DNA from: Caproicibacterium lactatifermentans
GTDB lineage: Bacteria; Bacillota; Clostridia; Oscillospirales; Acutalibacteraceae
Length of the DNA stretch: 64,000 nt
Assembly: GCF_013315815.1 (NCBI RefSeq)
Contig: NZ_CP046051.1
Span: 1-64,000 of the forward strand
Direction of reading: 5' to 3'
Part shown: positions 48,110-55,674 of the stretch, one piece after another
Numbering within the stretch: the stretch's first letter is position 1
Layout: each line of letters opens with the position of its first letter
Position numbers and translations under genes: made by a program
Notes under the pieces: model-generated
The model's input: only the letters and a program-made list of their open reading frames with translations
The model's database searches: none
What the model was told of the DNA's origin: nothing

Positions 48110-48433
48110 ATGAAACTGGTACTTGCAATCGTCAGCAATGACGACGCCGCTCTGGTAAACAACAGCCTGACAAAGGCGGGCTTTCAGGCAACAAAATTAG
48201 CGACGACCGGCGGCTTTTTGAAGTCCGGCAATACGACCTTTATTGTGGGTACGCAGAACGATAAAGTGGACCGTGTCATTGAGATTCTGCGCAGACAGTG
48301 CAGCCGCCGTACCCAGATGATGCCCAGCACAAGCGCGCCGGACGGCACCATGTACGGCACCTACCCGATTGAGGTGACTGTCGGCGGCGCAACGGTCTTT
48401 GTATTGGATGTTGACCGCTTTGAAAAGCTGTGA
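48110..48433 (+). CDS. darA: cyclic-di-AMP receptor DarA/PstA
   Basis: The 107-aa product is a PII-like protein of the DUF970 family, close to Bacillus YaaQ/DarA, which binds cyclic di-AMP as a trimer. It opens MKLVLAIVSNDDAALVNNSL and has the ligand-loop features TTGGFLKSGNTTFIVGTQ near residues 32-49 and the C-terminal GGATVFVLDVDRFEKL. The start at 48110 is the only well-placed ATG (AGGGGGAA upstream). Its stop overlaps the holB GTG start. The neighbours are those seen in Bacillus. Confidence 0.93.
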   Translation: MKLVLAIVSNDDAALVNNSLTKAGFQATKLATTGGFLKSGNTTFIVGTQNDKVDRVIEILRRQCSRRTQMMPSTSAPDGTMYGTYPIEVTVGGATVFVLDVDRFEKL

Positions 48434-49293
48434 AGCTGCGTCTGCCGCAGGAGCTGTGCCCGCCATCGGTAAGGACAGCTCTGCTTTCAGTTTATGAAAC
48501 TGGGCGAGTGCCCCACGCGCTGGTTTTTGAGGGTGATGCACAGCAGACGTTGGCGCTGGCAAAATGGCTGGCACAGGTGGCAGTTTGTCTGGCGCCGGAA
48601 GAACGCCCCTGCGGACACTGCGCCGGCTGCCGGAAAGCGCTGGCAGGCAGTCATCCGGATATTATGCGGCTGGGTGGCGGTGAAGCTGGACGGTCCTTCC
48701 ATAAAGAAGAGATTTCTGAGCTGCGGCGCAACGCCTATATCCGTCCCAACGAAGCGGGCGGACGAGTGTTCATTCTGGAGAATGCGCAGAACCTGTCACC
48801 ACAGGCACAGAATGCCCTGCTGAAAGTATTGGAAGAGCCACCGACGAATGTGCAGTTCCTGCTGACCTGTGACCGAGCTACGTCACTGTTGGATACGGTA
48901 CGCAGTCGGTCACAGATTTACACCCTTTCTGCTACAGAACAGCCGCAGGATGACGGCCTTGTGGCACAAATAGCGCTGGCGGTCTGCCGTCCAAAGGAAA
49001 GCGAGCTGCTGTACCTGACGGCGCCGCTGACAAAGGACCGTGTGCGTCTGCATACGGTGCTGGAAAAACTGATGCTCCTGTTTCGGGATGCGCTGGTGCT
49101 GCGCAGCGGCGGGACCGCTGTTTCAGGAGAAACCGAAACGGCGGAAAAATTGGCACAGCAGTTTACACGCGCACAGCTGTATCGATTTGTGCAGACCGCG
49201 TGGGAAATGCTCGGCGATACTGAGCGCAACGCCAATACGGCGCTGCTGGTGACGACACTGTGTGCACGGCTGCGCAGTGCCGCGGAGCATTAA
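48430..49293 (+). CDS. holB: DNA polymerase III delta' subunit
   Basis: Delta' is the rigid stator of the clamp loader. The 287-aa product has an AAA+ fold with a zinc module (CGHCAGC near residue 59), ENAQNLSPQAQNALLKVLEEPP near residue 116, and the sensor-like RSRSQIYTL near 158, where the usual Cys of the SRC motif is Ser. No intact Walker A is seen, as expected for delta'. The GTG start overlaps the darA stop (GTGA). Position between darA and ricT is conserved with Bacillus. Confidence 0.94.
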   Translation: MKLRLPQELCPPSVRTALLSVYETGRVPHALVFEGDAQQTLALAKWLAQVAVCLAPEERPCGHCAGCRKALAGSHPDIMRLGGGEAGRSFHKEEISELRRNAYIRPNEAGGRVFILENAQNLSPQAQNALLKVLEEPPTNVQFLLTCDRATSLLDTVRSRSQIYTLSATEQPQDDGLVAQIALAVCRPKESELLYLTAPLTKDRVRLHTVLEKLMLLFRDALVLRSGGTAVSGETETAEKLAQQFTRAQLYRFVQTAWEMLGDTERNANTALLVTTLCARLRSAAEH

Positions 49294-49339
49294 ACTGGCG
49301 AAAAGGCCGGAACTTTGAAAAGAATGCAAAGGAGGCACT

Positions 49340-50260
49340 ATGGCGGAAGTAATTGGTGTGCGGTTTAAAAATCTGGGGAAAGTATATTACTTTGACCCGG
49401 AAGGAACACAGCTTCAAGTCGGCAGCCATGTCATTGTGGAGACAGCCCGCGGTGTCGAGTGCGGCGAGGTTGCCATGCCAAACCGTGACGTCCCCGAGAA
49501 CCATATTGTGCAGCCGCTGCGCAAGATTATCCAGGTGGCAACGGATGAGGACATGAAAGTGGTGGAAGAAAACTGCCGGAAGGAAATCAGTGCTTTTTCC
49601 ATCTGCCAGAAAAAAATTGCGGCACACAAGCTGGAAATGAAGCTGGTAGATGTAGAATATACATTTGATAATAATAAAATCCTTTTCTACTTTACGGCGG
49701 ACGGCCGTGTGGATTTCCGTGAGCTGGTCAAGGATCTTGCCAGTGTGTTCCGTACACGCATTGAACTGCGGCAGATTGGTGTACGAGATGAGGCAAAAAT
49801 GTTGGGAGGGCTGGGCCTGTGTGGGCGGCCGTTCTGCTGTAGCCAATTTCTGGTTGGGTTTCAGCCGGTTTCCATTAAAATGGCTAAAGAGCAGGGACTA
49901 TCCCTGAACCCTGTTAAAATTTCCGGCACATGCGGGCGGCTGATGTGCTGCCTGAAATATGAGCAGGAAGCTTATCAGGACCTGCAGCAGAACACACCAC
50001 CGGTTGGTTCCTATGTACAGACACCGCAGGGCAAAGGAACCGTTGTGGCGGTCAGTTTGCTGGTGGGAGTTCTGCAGGTGCATTTGGACAGTGCCCCACC
50101 GGAAGGAGCTCCTGTCCGCTGCAAAGTCAGCGAAACCAAGCTGCTGCGTTTGCCGGCTGCCAGACCTCGGCAGCGAGCAAAGGAAAAGGCTGGTAGGACC
50201 AATGCCGATAAAACCAATGGAAATAACCGAGAGAACATACGCGGCGGCCGCGATAATTGA
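49340..50260 (+). CDS. ricT: PSP1-domain protein RicT (YaaT)
   Basis: RicT is part of the RicA-RicF-RicT complex, which carries [4Fe-4S] clusters and assists RNase Y mRNA cleavage in Bacillus. The 306-aa product shows the Cys pattern GLCGRPFCC near residue 160 and GTCGRLMCCLKYEQEAY near 196, matching the cluster ligands. The end is basic (RPRQRAKEKAGR) and probably contacts RNA. The ribosome site AAAGGAGG is strong. RicA and RicF genes are not in the window; a ferredoxin gene follows directly. Confidence 0.93.
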   Translation: MAEVIGVRFKNLGKVYYFDPEGTQLQVGSHVIVETARGVECGEVAMPNRDVPENHIVQPLRKIIQVATDEDMKVVEENCRKEISAFSICQKKIAAHKLEMKLVDVEYTFDNNKILFYFTADGRVDFRELVKDLASVFRTRIELRQIGVRDEAKMLGGLGLCGRPFCCSQFLVGFQPVSIKMAKEQGLSLNPVKISGTCGRLMCCLKYEQEAYQDLQQNTPPVGSYVQTPQGKGTVVAVSLLVGVLQVHLDSAPPEGAPVRCKVSETKLLRLPAARPRQRAKEKAGRTNADKTNGNNRENIRGGRDN

Positions 50261-50279
50261 CAGTTTCAATAATTCTATC

Positions 50280-50307
50280 TTGCATTTCAGGGAAAGTATG
50301 ATAAAAT
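50280..50307 (+). promoter_or_regulatory. possible promoter of the ferredoxin gene
   Basis: TTGCAT (50280-50285), a 16-bp spacer and TAAAAT (50302-50307) lie 36 bp before the ferredoxin start. A TTGACA at 50257-50262 overlaps the ricT stop but has no good -10 at 17 bp. Confidence 0.45.
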
Positions 50308-50343
50308 GATAACAAATACATTAAAGATGGAGGTGTGTTTATA

Positions 50344-50514
50344 ATGGCATATCAGATCAGCAGTGATTGCATTTCCTGCGGCGCTTGCGCAGCAGAATGC
50401 CCGGTCAACGCAATTTCTGAGGGCGACGGCAAGTTCGTCATCGACGAAAATGCTTGCATTTCCTGTGGTTCTTGTGCAGGTGTCTGCCCTGTTGGGGCTC
50501 CTCAGGAAGGCTAA
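50344..50514 (+). CDS. 2[4Fe-4S] ferredoxin
   Basis: This 56-aa protein has two clostridial [4Fe-4S] motifs, CISCGACAAECP (residues 9-20) and CISCGSCAGVCP (residues 39-50), each in the pattern CxxCxxCxxxCP. It is a low-potential electron carrier, for example for hydrogenase or pyruvate:ferredoxin oxidoreductase. GGAGG lies ten bases before the ATG. The gene is framed by its own possible promoter and a strong terminator, so it is likely expressed separately at high level. Codon use looks highly biased (GCT/TGC), as for an abundant protein. Confidence 0.95.
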   Translation: MAYQISSDCISCGACAAECPVNAISEGDGKFVIDENACISCGSCAGVCPVGAPQEG

Positions 50515-50537
50515 TCTGCTTTTTTGCAGTGAGAAGG

Positions 50538-50564
50538 GCGGTGTGCAGGCACACCGCTTTTTTT
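50538..50564 (+). terminator. terminator of the ferredoxin gene
   Basis: GCGGTGTG (50538-50545) pairs with CACACCGC (50550-50557) around a 4-nt loop, followed by seven T. Confidence 0.92.
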
Positions 50565-50634
50565 CTTGCTTTAAAATATTCCTGCTGCGGTCCGTGCAGC
50601 AGAGGACAATCGAAAAAAGAGAGGACGAAATTCC

Positions 50635-51384
50635 ATGCAGCTCTGCCCCGAAGAAAGGCTGGAACCCATTGGCGGAGGCCATCACGTTATCGTCAGCCGC
50701 CGTTACGGCTTTACAACAGATACCATCCTGCTGGCGAAGTATTCCATGCCACGCCATGGGGAACGCTGTGCGGAGCTGGGTACCGGCTGTGGAATGGTGC
50801 CGTTGCTCTGGTGCAACCGCGGCTGTCCCGGTGAGGTCTATGCTCTGGAGGTACAACCGGAAGCGTGCAGACAGGCGCAGCGCAGTGTGCAGCTGAATGC
50901 TTTCACACACCTGCACGTATTGGAATACGACCTGCGGAATATTGCCGTGCAGAAGGCCAGCGACTTGCCTCTTCCACTACAGTTGGATATGGTGGCCTGC
51001 AATCCGCCTTATCAGCCAGTTGGGGACGGTGTGCCAAGCCCGCAGGGCAGCCGTGCAGCTGCTCATCATGAAATCGGCTGTACACTGACAGAGGTGGCCG
51101 CCGCCGCCGCACGGCTGCTGCGCTGGGGCGGCAGTTTTTTCTGCTGTCTGCGTCCGCAGCGCATGGCGGAGGCGTTCCAGACCTTTTCGGCAGCAGGCCT
51201 GGAACCGAAGCGGATGCGGATGGTACAGCACCGGCTGCAAAAAGCGCCGTTTCTGTTCCTATTGGAGGCACGCCGTGGCGGCCGGCCCGGTTTGACTGTG
51301 GAGCCGGTGCTGTTGCTGGAGGAGGCGAACGTCCTGACACAGCTGGACGGTTTGAACGCAAGATATGGGGAGGGACTCCCGTGA
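50635..51384 (+). CDS. TrmN6-like class I methyltransferase (YabB-like)
   Basis: The 249-aa product is a SAM-dependent methyltransferase with motif I AELGTGCGMVPLL near residue 45 and the N6-adenine-type catalytic motif NPPY near residue 123. The opening (LCPEERLEPIGGGHHVIVSRRYGFTTDTILLA, in two parts) and length match tRNA1(Val) A37 N6-methyltransferases and Bacillus YabB. The tRNA substrate is inferred. It overlaps the rsmI GTG start by four bases, the same order as in Bacillus (yabB, rsmI). Confidence 0.9.
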   Translation: MQLCPEERLEPIGGGHHVIVSRRYGFTTDTILLAKYSMPRHGERCAELGTGCGMVPLLWCNRGCPGEVYALEVQPEACRQAQRSVQLNAFTHLHVLEYDLRNIAVQKASDLPLPLQLDMVACNPPYQPVGDGVPSPQGSRAAAHHEIGCTLTEVAAAAARLLRWGGSFFCCLRPQRMAEAFQTFSAAGLEPKRMRMVQHRLQKAPFLFLLEARRGGRPGLTVEPVLLLEEANVLTQLDGLNARYGEGLP

Positions 51385-52220
51385 GTGGTACATTATATAT
51401 AGTTGGTACGCCAATCGGAAATTTGAGTGATTTTTCGCCGCGTGCGGTACAGGTTTTAAGCAGTGTCGATTTTATCGCGGCCGAAGACACCCGTGTGACG
51501 CTGAAACTGCTGACACACTTTGGCATTAAAAAACCATTGATTAGTTATTTTGAGCATAATAAGTGGCAGCGCGGCGGCGGAATACTGGATCGCATTGCGG
51601 CCGGTGAAAACTGCGCGCTGGTCAGCGATGCCGGGATGCCTGCAATTTCGGACCCCGGTGAACTGTTGGTCAAGCAGGCTGCGGAACGCGGCATTCCGGT
51701 GGCGGCGGTGCCCGGTCCCAGTGCAGTGGTAACAGCGCTGGCGGTTTCCGGTCTTCCAACCGGCCGCTTTACATTCGAGGGCTTTTTGAGCGTCAACCGC
51801 AAAAGTCGGCGGGAACATTTGGAAGAGGTCAAAAATGAACACCGTACTATGGTGTTTTATGAAGCGCCGCATAAATTGCTTGCCACCTTGCAGGATATGC
51901 TTGCCGCATGGGGGGACCGGGAGCTGGCGCTGGCGCGGGAACTGACCAAAGTACACGAGGAAGTGCGGCGTACCACACTATCTGAGGCGGCAGAATACTA
52001 TGCACAGAATCCGCCGCGCGGAGAGTTTGTATTGGTTATCCACGGTGCTGCGGCGCCGGAAAAAGAGGTGCTTTCGTTGGAGGACGCAACTGCTTTGGCG
52101 CGCACGCTGATGGCGGAGGACAGCCTTTCCGCTTCTGCGGCGGCAAAGCAGGCGGCAGCGGAAAGTGGTCGCCGGAAAAACGAGATTTACCGTGTGCTGA
52201 CAGCGAAAGAAGAAAAATAA
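51381..52220 (+). CDS. rsmI: 16S rRNA (cytidine-2'-O)-methyltransferase RsmI
   Basis: RsmI methylates C1402 of 16S rRNA. The 279-aa product has the tetrapyrrole-methylase fold: LYIVGTPIGNLSDFSPRA at residue 4, AAEDTRVTLKLL near 34, LVSDAGMPAISDPG near 79, and the P-loop-like VPGPSAVVTAL near 107. GTG start overlaps the upstream stop as GTGA. A C-terminal extension of about 50 residues is normal for the family. It ends a likely operon and is followed by two hairpins. Confidence 0.95.
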   Translation: MSGTLYIVGTPIGNLSDFSPRAVQVLSSVDFIAAEDTRVTLKLLTHFGIKKPLISYFEHNKWQRGGGILDRIAAGENCALVSDAGMPAISDPGELLVKQAAERGIPVAAVPGPSAVVTALAVSGLPTGRFTFEGFLSVNRKSRREHLEEVKNEHRTMVFYEAPHKLLATLQDMLAAWGDRELALARELTKVHEEVRRTTLSEAAEYYAQNPPRGEFVLVIHGAAAPEKEVLSLEDATALARTLMAEDSLSASAAAKQAAAESGRRKNEIYRVLTAKEEK

Positions 52221-52264
52221 AAAAGTTTTCCACACATTCTACATATTTCGTTGAAAACTTTTTT
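52219..52264 (+). terminator. terminator of rsmI
   Basis: AAAAAAGTTTTC (52219-52230) pairs perfectly with GAAAACTTTTTT (52253-52264). The 22-nt loop contains most of a DnaA-box-like TTTTCCACA (52226-52234). Confidence 0.7.
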
Positions 52265-52285
52265 GATTAAGAAGAGAATTAATAA

Positions 52286-52320
52286 AAAAGACGTACCCTC
52301 ATTTTGGGGGTACGTCTTTC
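52286..52320. terminator. bidirectional terminator between rsmI and nrdG
   Basis: AAGACGTACCCTC (52288-52300) pairs with GGGGGTACGTCTT (52307-52319), one mismatch, with A/T runs on both sides. It also ends the nrd operon on the minus strand. Confidence 0.85.
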
Positions 52321-52322
52321 TT

Positions 52323-52847
52323 CTATTCAGTTTCTTCGTCCAAATCGTCCAACACAATGTGACCTTCCCGCCGGGTGGCGTTCATGTCAATGACACGCTG
52401 GTTACGGCTGCCGCGAAAATGCAGTGTCAAATCCCGCTGCGTTTCTATATAGGGACCGTCTACCAGGTAGTCGGTCAAGTCCAGCAGCCGGTGCACGCCC
52501 GGTTTTGTGCATTTCAGCAGTTCCTCATAGGTCCAGCCGGAATAAACGGTCAAATCTAGTGTTGTTTCCCGTTTTAGCCGCTCGGCAAGGTCCGCCAATG
52601 CGTTGGCCTGAGCGAATGGTTCACCGCCGGAGAATGTAACGCCCCTTAACAGCGGGTTTTCCTTCATTTCAGCCAGTAAACTGTCAATAGAAGCAGTATA
52701 GCCGCCGGAAAAATCATGTGTCTGCGGATTTTGGCAACCGGAACAGTTATGCGGACAGCCCTGTACAAAGACCGTATAGCGAATGCCGCGGCCATCTACA
52801 ATGGACTCCGGTTCTGTGCCGGCCAGCCGCAGCTCAGTGCAGGCCAT
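52323..52847 (-). CDS. nrdG: anaerobic ribonucleotide reductase activase
   Basis: NrdG is a radical-SAM enzyme that puts the glycyl radical on class III RNR. The 174-aa product has the cluster motif GCPHNCSGC near residue 31 (CxxxCxxC) and FSGGEPF near residue 83, which binds SAM. The start at 52847 gives normal family length; an in-frame ATG at 52883 would add 12 residues, and neither has a clear ribosome site, so coupling with the overlapping upstream gene is likely. It overlaps the small radical-domain gene by 14 bp. Confidence 0.93.
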   Translation of the reverse strand: MACTELRLAGTEPESIVDGRGIRYTVFVQGCPHNCSGCQNPQTHDFSGGYTASIDSLLAEMKENPLLRGVTFSGGEPFAQANALADLAERLKRETTLDLTVYSGWTYEELLKCTKPGVHRLLDLTDYLVDGPYIETQRDLTLHFRGSRNQRVIDMNATRREGHIVLDDLDEETE

Positions 52848-52998
52848 GTTTGACACGGTCTTTTTCTTCGGCGCGCTTTGCATCGTTCCAGCGGTCCATG
52901 GTGCCTACCAAATAGCCGGTGATGCGGCGAATACGGTCAAAGCTGACGCCTTCGCCAACTGTATTGTTTTCAGGATTTACAATTAACTGATGTATCAT
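52834..52998 (-). CDS. separate glycyl-radical domain of class III ribonucleotide reductase
   Basis: This 54-aa gene has a strong ribosome site (GAGGAG, nine bases upstream) and lies 41 bp after the nrdD stop. Its core, FDRIRRITGYLVGTMDRWND at residues 20-39, with KRAEEKDRVKHG after it, matches the extreme C-terminus of full-length NrdD proteins. In E. coli that region reads RRVCGYLG and holds radical Gly681; the equivalent here is Gly28. The neighbouring large NrdD lacks this region. The protein therefore probably supplies the radical Gly in trans, as GrcA/YfiD does for pyruvate formate-lyase. It overlaps nrdG by 14 bp, linking it to its activase. Confidence 0.88.
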   Translation of the reverse strand: MIHQLIVNPENNTVGEGVSFDRIRRITGYLVGTMDRWNDAKRAEEKDRVKHGLH

Positions 52999-53039
52999 AA
53001 AGCAGCACTCCTCTATTAAAAATAATGGGATAAAAAAGT

Positions 53040-55343
53040 TCAGTGTCCGTCGCAGCCACAGCCGTCAACAATCGGAACATTCGGGTACTTTTTACGTAGT
53101 TTATTCAGCTGTTCTATGCTGACTGGTTCGCCCTCCCGGCGGCCGCAGCGCGGACATACGTTGTCAATTACACCGTTATAGCCGCATACCGGGTCGCGGT
53201 CCACTGGATGGTTGACACTGCCGTAGCCAATGCCGGATTCTTTCATGCAGCGGACAACAGCCTCAAAGGCGTCCAGATTCTTGCAGGTATCGCCGTCCAG
53301 TTCTACGTAAGAAATATGGCCAGCATTTGTCAGGGCATGATACGGTGCCTCTATTTTAATCTTCTTAAATGCACTGGTGGAATAATACACTGGTACATGG
53401 AAGGAATTGGTGTAGTATTCACGGTCCGTAATACCCGGCAGAATACCATACTTAACCTTATCAATTTTAACAAACTGACCGGACAGGCCCTCTGCCGGGG
53501 TTGCCAACAGGGTAAAGTTCAATTTACGCTTTTTGCTCTCGTCATCCATACGTTTACGCATATGACCGATGATTTTTAAACCGAGCTTCTGGCTTGCTTC
53601 ACTTTCGCCGTGATGTTTGCCGGTCAAAGCGACCAGTGTTTCCGCCAGGCCAATAAAGCCGACCGAAAGGGTGCCGTGTTTCAGAACATCTGCCACACTG
53701 TCATCGGGACCGAGCTTTTCGGAATCAATCCATACACCCTGTCCCATGAGGAATGGATAGTTGTACACCTTTTTGCTGCACTGAATCTTAAAGCGGTGCA
53801 GCAGCTGACGAATGCACAGATCAATGCGGTCATCCAAAATCTTATAGAAACGGTCGAGGTCGTGGTGTGCTTCTATGCCGATACGCGGCAGGTTAATGCT
53901 GGTAAAGCTCAGATTGCCGCGGCCGCAGGTTACTTCTTTGTCGGGGTCATAAACGTTGCCCATGACGCGTGTGCGGCAGCCCATGTAGGCGACTTCACTG
54001 TTATAGGTGCCATCATAATACTGCAGATTAAACGGCGCATCAATAAAGCTGAAGTTCGGGAACAAGCGCTTGGCACTGGTCTTCATCGCAAGCTTGAATA
54101 GGTCGTAGTTCGGGTCGCCGGGATTATAGTTAATGCCCTCTTTGACCTTGAAAATCTGTACCGGGAAAATCGGGGTTTCGCCGTCGCCCAAACCGGCTTC
54201 TGTTGCCAGCAGCAGGTTGCGCATGACCATGCGGCCCTCTTCACTGGTGCAGGTACCGTAGTTCACGCTGGAAAACGGAACCTGTGCACCTGCACGGGAG
54301 TTCATGGTGTTCAGGTTATGAATAAGGGCTTCCATGGCCTGATAAGTCGCCTTGTCTGTCTCATGCCAGGCAGTCTGGACTGCGAAACGGTGTGCGGTAT
54401 GGGCCTGTTCCTCGGTGATTTCTTGGTATCCGTTTTCACGCTGATGTGCCGGCAGAATCTTTACCAGCTTTTCTTCCAGCGCATCGCTGTTGTTCATACG
54501 GATTTCATCGGCGTCCAGCTGGTTATACAGATAAGCAGCCAGCGCTTCCGCATCGGGGATACCCATCGAGAGATTGCCTTCAAACCACAGGGCAAGTCCC
54601 AGACGGTACATCTTCCGGTAGGTTTTAGCAACGCCCGGAGCCATGGAGTAATCGAAGTTCGGGACGGACTGTCCGCCGTGCATTTCATTCTGGTTTGCCT
54701 GAATGGCAATGCAGGCCAGCGCCGCGTAGGAGCGAATGTCGTTCGGTTCCCGCAGGGTACCGTGACCGGTGCAGAAGCCGCCTTTAAAGAGCTTCAACAG
54801 GTCAATTTGGCAGCAGGTTTCGGTCAGCATGTAGAAATCTTCATCATGAATATGAATGTCACCGTTCAGGTGCGCTGCGGCGATATCCTTAGGCAGCACA
54901 TAATTGTTGATGAAGTACTTACTGCCTTCACTGCCGTACTTCAGCATGGTGCCCATAGAAGTGTCAGCGTCGATATTGGCGTTTTCGCGCTTTAGGTCTA
55001 CATCTTTGGAGTCACAGAAGGTCAGCTCTTTATAAATATCCATTAGGTCGCCTTCCGCCTGACGGATTTTTGCGTGCTCAGCGCGATACAGAATGTAGGA
55101 TTTAGCTGTTTTTGCAAAGGAAGCTGCAATCAGCTGTGCCTCTACTTCGTCCTGTACCAGTTCTACAGCAGGGACCTTTCCCTGCGGCAGGGAAGCAATG
55201 ACCTTGTCTGCGATGGCATTCAAGTCCTGTGCAGACATTTTTTCACCTGTAACGGACTGATTTGATTTTTCAATCGCACGATAGATTTTTTTTCGGTCAA
55301 ATGGGACAAGGTCACCGTTGCGTTTTCGAATCTGCGTAAACAA
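53040..55343 (-). CDS. nrdD: class III ribonucleoside-triphosphate reductase, large part without glycyl-radical motif
   Basis: NrdD reduces ribonucleotides to deoxyribonucleotides without oxygen. I place the start at the TTG at 55343, with GGAGGG six bases upstream, giving 767 aa. In order: an ATP-cone regulatory domain (about residues 3-95, QIRKRNGDLVPFDRKKIY), then the ten-stranded barrel with ETCCQIDLL, NEMHGGQSVPNFDYSM and NSRAGAQVPFSSVNYGT, and a C-terminal Cys region (DPVCGYN ... CPRCGRREG ... GCGCDGH). The RRxxGYLG radical motif expected after the Cys region is absent; a 54-aa gene just downstream carries it. The gene is led by a strong promoter with possible regulatory sites. Confidence 0.94.
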   Translation of the reverse strand: MFTQIRKRNGDLVPFDRKKIYRAIEKSNQSVTGEKMSAQDLNAIADKVIASLPQGKVPAVELVQDEVEAQLIAASFAKTAKSYILYRAEHAKIRQAEGDLMDIYKELTFCDSKDVDLKRENANIDADTSMGTMLKYGSEGSKYFINNYVLPKDIAAAHLNGDIHIHDEDFYMLTETCCQIDLLKLFKGGFCTGHGTLREPNDIRSYAALACIAIQANQNEMHGGQSVPNFDYSMAPGVAKTYRKMYRLGLALWFEGNLSMGIPDAEALAAYLYNQLDADEIRMNNSDALEEKLVKILPAHQRENGYQEITEEQAHTAHRFAVQTAWHETDKATYQAMEALIHNLNTMNSRAGAQVPFSSVNYGTCTSEEGRMVMRNLLLATEAGLGDGETPIFPVQIFKVKEGINYNPGDPNYDLFKLAMKTSAKRLFPNFSFIDAPFNLQYYDGTYNSEVAYMGCRTRVMGNVYDPDKEVTCGRGNLSFTSINLPRIGIEAHHDLDRFYKILDDRIDLCIRQLLHRFKIQCSKKVYNYPFLMGQGVWIDSEKLGPDDSVADVLKHGTLSVGFIGLAETLVALTGKHHGESEASQKLGLKIIGHMRKRMDDESKKRKLNFTLLATPAEGLSGQFVKIDKVKYGILPGITDREYYTNSFHVPVYYSTSAFKKIKIEAPYHALTNAGHISYVELDGDTCKNLDAFEAVVRCMKESGIGYGSVNHPVDRDPVCGYNGVIDNVCPRCGRREGEPVSIEQLNKLRKKYPNVPIVDGCGCDGH

Positions 55344-55389
55344 TAAGATCCCTCCGATAAAAGCTGTGAAGAATTGATGTGTTAGGGAT

Positions 55390-55418
55390 ATTCTAGCACT
55401 GCAAAACGTGCTTGTCAA
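55390..55418 (-). promoter_or_regulatory. nrdD operon promoter
   Basis: On the minus strand a perfect TTGACA (55413-55418), a 17-bp spacer and TAGAAT (55390-55395) form a near-consensus promoter, with a leader of about 40 nt. Confidence 0.85.
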
Positions 55419-55420
55419 AC

Positions 55421-55454
55421 ACAAAAGTACCGCATGTAGACGCGGTACTTTTGT
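55421..55454. terminator. perfect 13-bp hairpin upstream of the nrdD promoter
   Basis: ACAAAAGTACCGC (55421-55433) pairs perfectly with GCGGTACTTTTGT (55442-55454) around an 8-nt loop. It may be a weak terminator for queH-hxlR on the minus strand, though they end 220 bp upstream. Alternatively it may be a protein-binding palindrome touching the -35. Confidence 0.55.
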
Positions 55455-55457
55455 ATA

Positions 55458-55473
55458 TAACTATATATTGTGG
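55458..55473. promoter_or_regulatory. candidate NrdR box
   Basis: TAACTATATATTGTGG matches 12 of 16 positions of the NrdR box ACACTATATATAGTGT. It lies 40 bp upstream of the nrdD -35. NrdR usually binds paired boxes about 31 bp apart; I see only a weak second match near 55483-55498. Confidence 0.5.
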
Positions 55474-55674
55474 TTTTGGAAAAACGAATTTTTCGTGTGA
55501 AAAGGGCTGCCTTATCGACTTCTCCACCGATTATTCCACTATTCTGTTGAAAAAAGAAGAGAAAAGGGGGACAACACCCGGTGTTTTCCACCCTTTTCAA
55601 CCAGTTATCAACAATACAATGCGGCAGCATCCCAGCGGCAGATACACAATCTGTAGTACATGGACGGCGAAAAA

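Larger units (their letters stand above)
55344..55674. other. intergenic regulatory region upstream of nrdD
   Basis: This 331-bp stretch holds no gene. It contains the nrdD leader and promoter, the perfect hairpin, the candidate NrdR box and, at 55584-55613, a DnaA-box-like group: TTTTCCACC, TTTTCAACC and TTATCAACA (8 of 9 matches), starting at 55584, 55594 and 55605, about one helical turn apart. Confidence 0.6.

Noticed and set aside
53208..54995. Plus-strand frames opposite nrdD
   Set aside because: They are shadows of nrdD in the other strand, without ribosome sites or family motifs.
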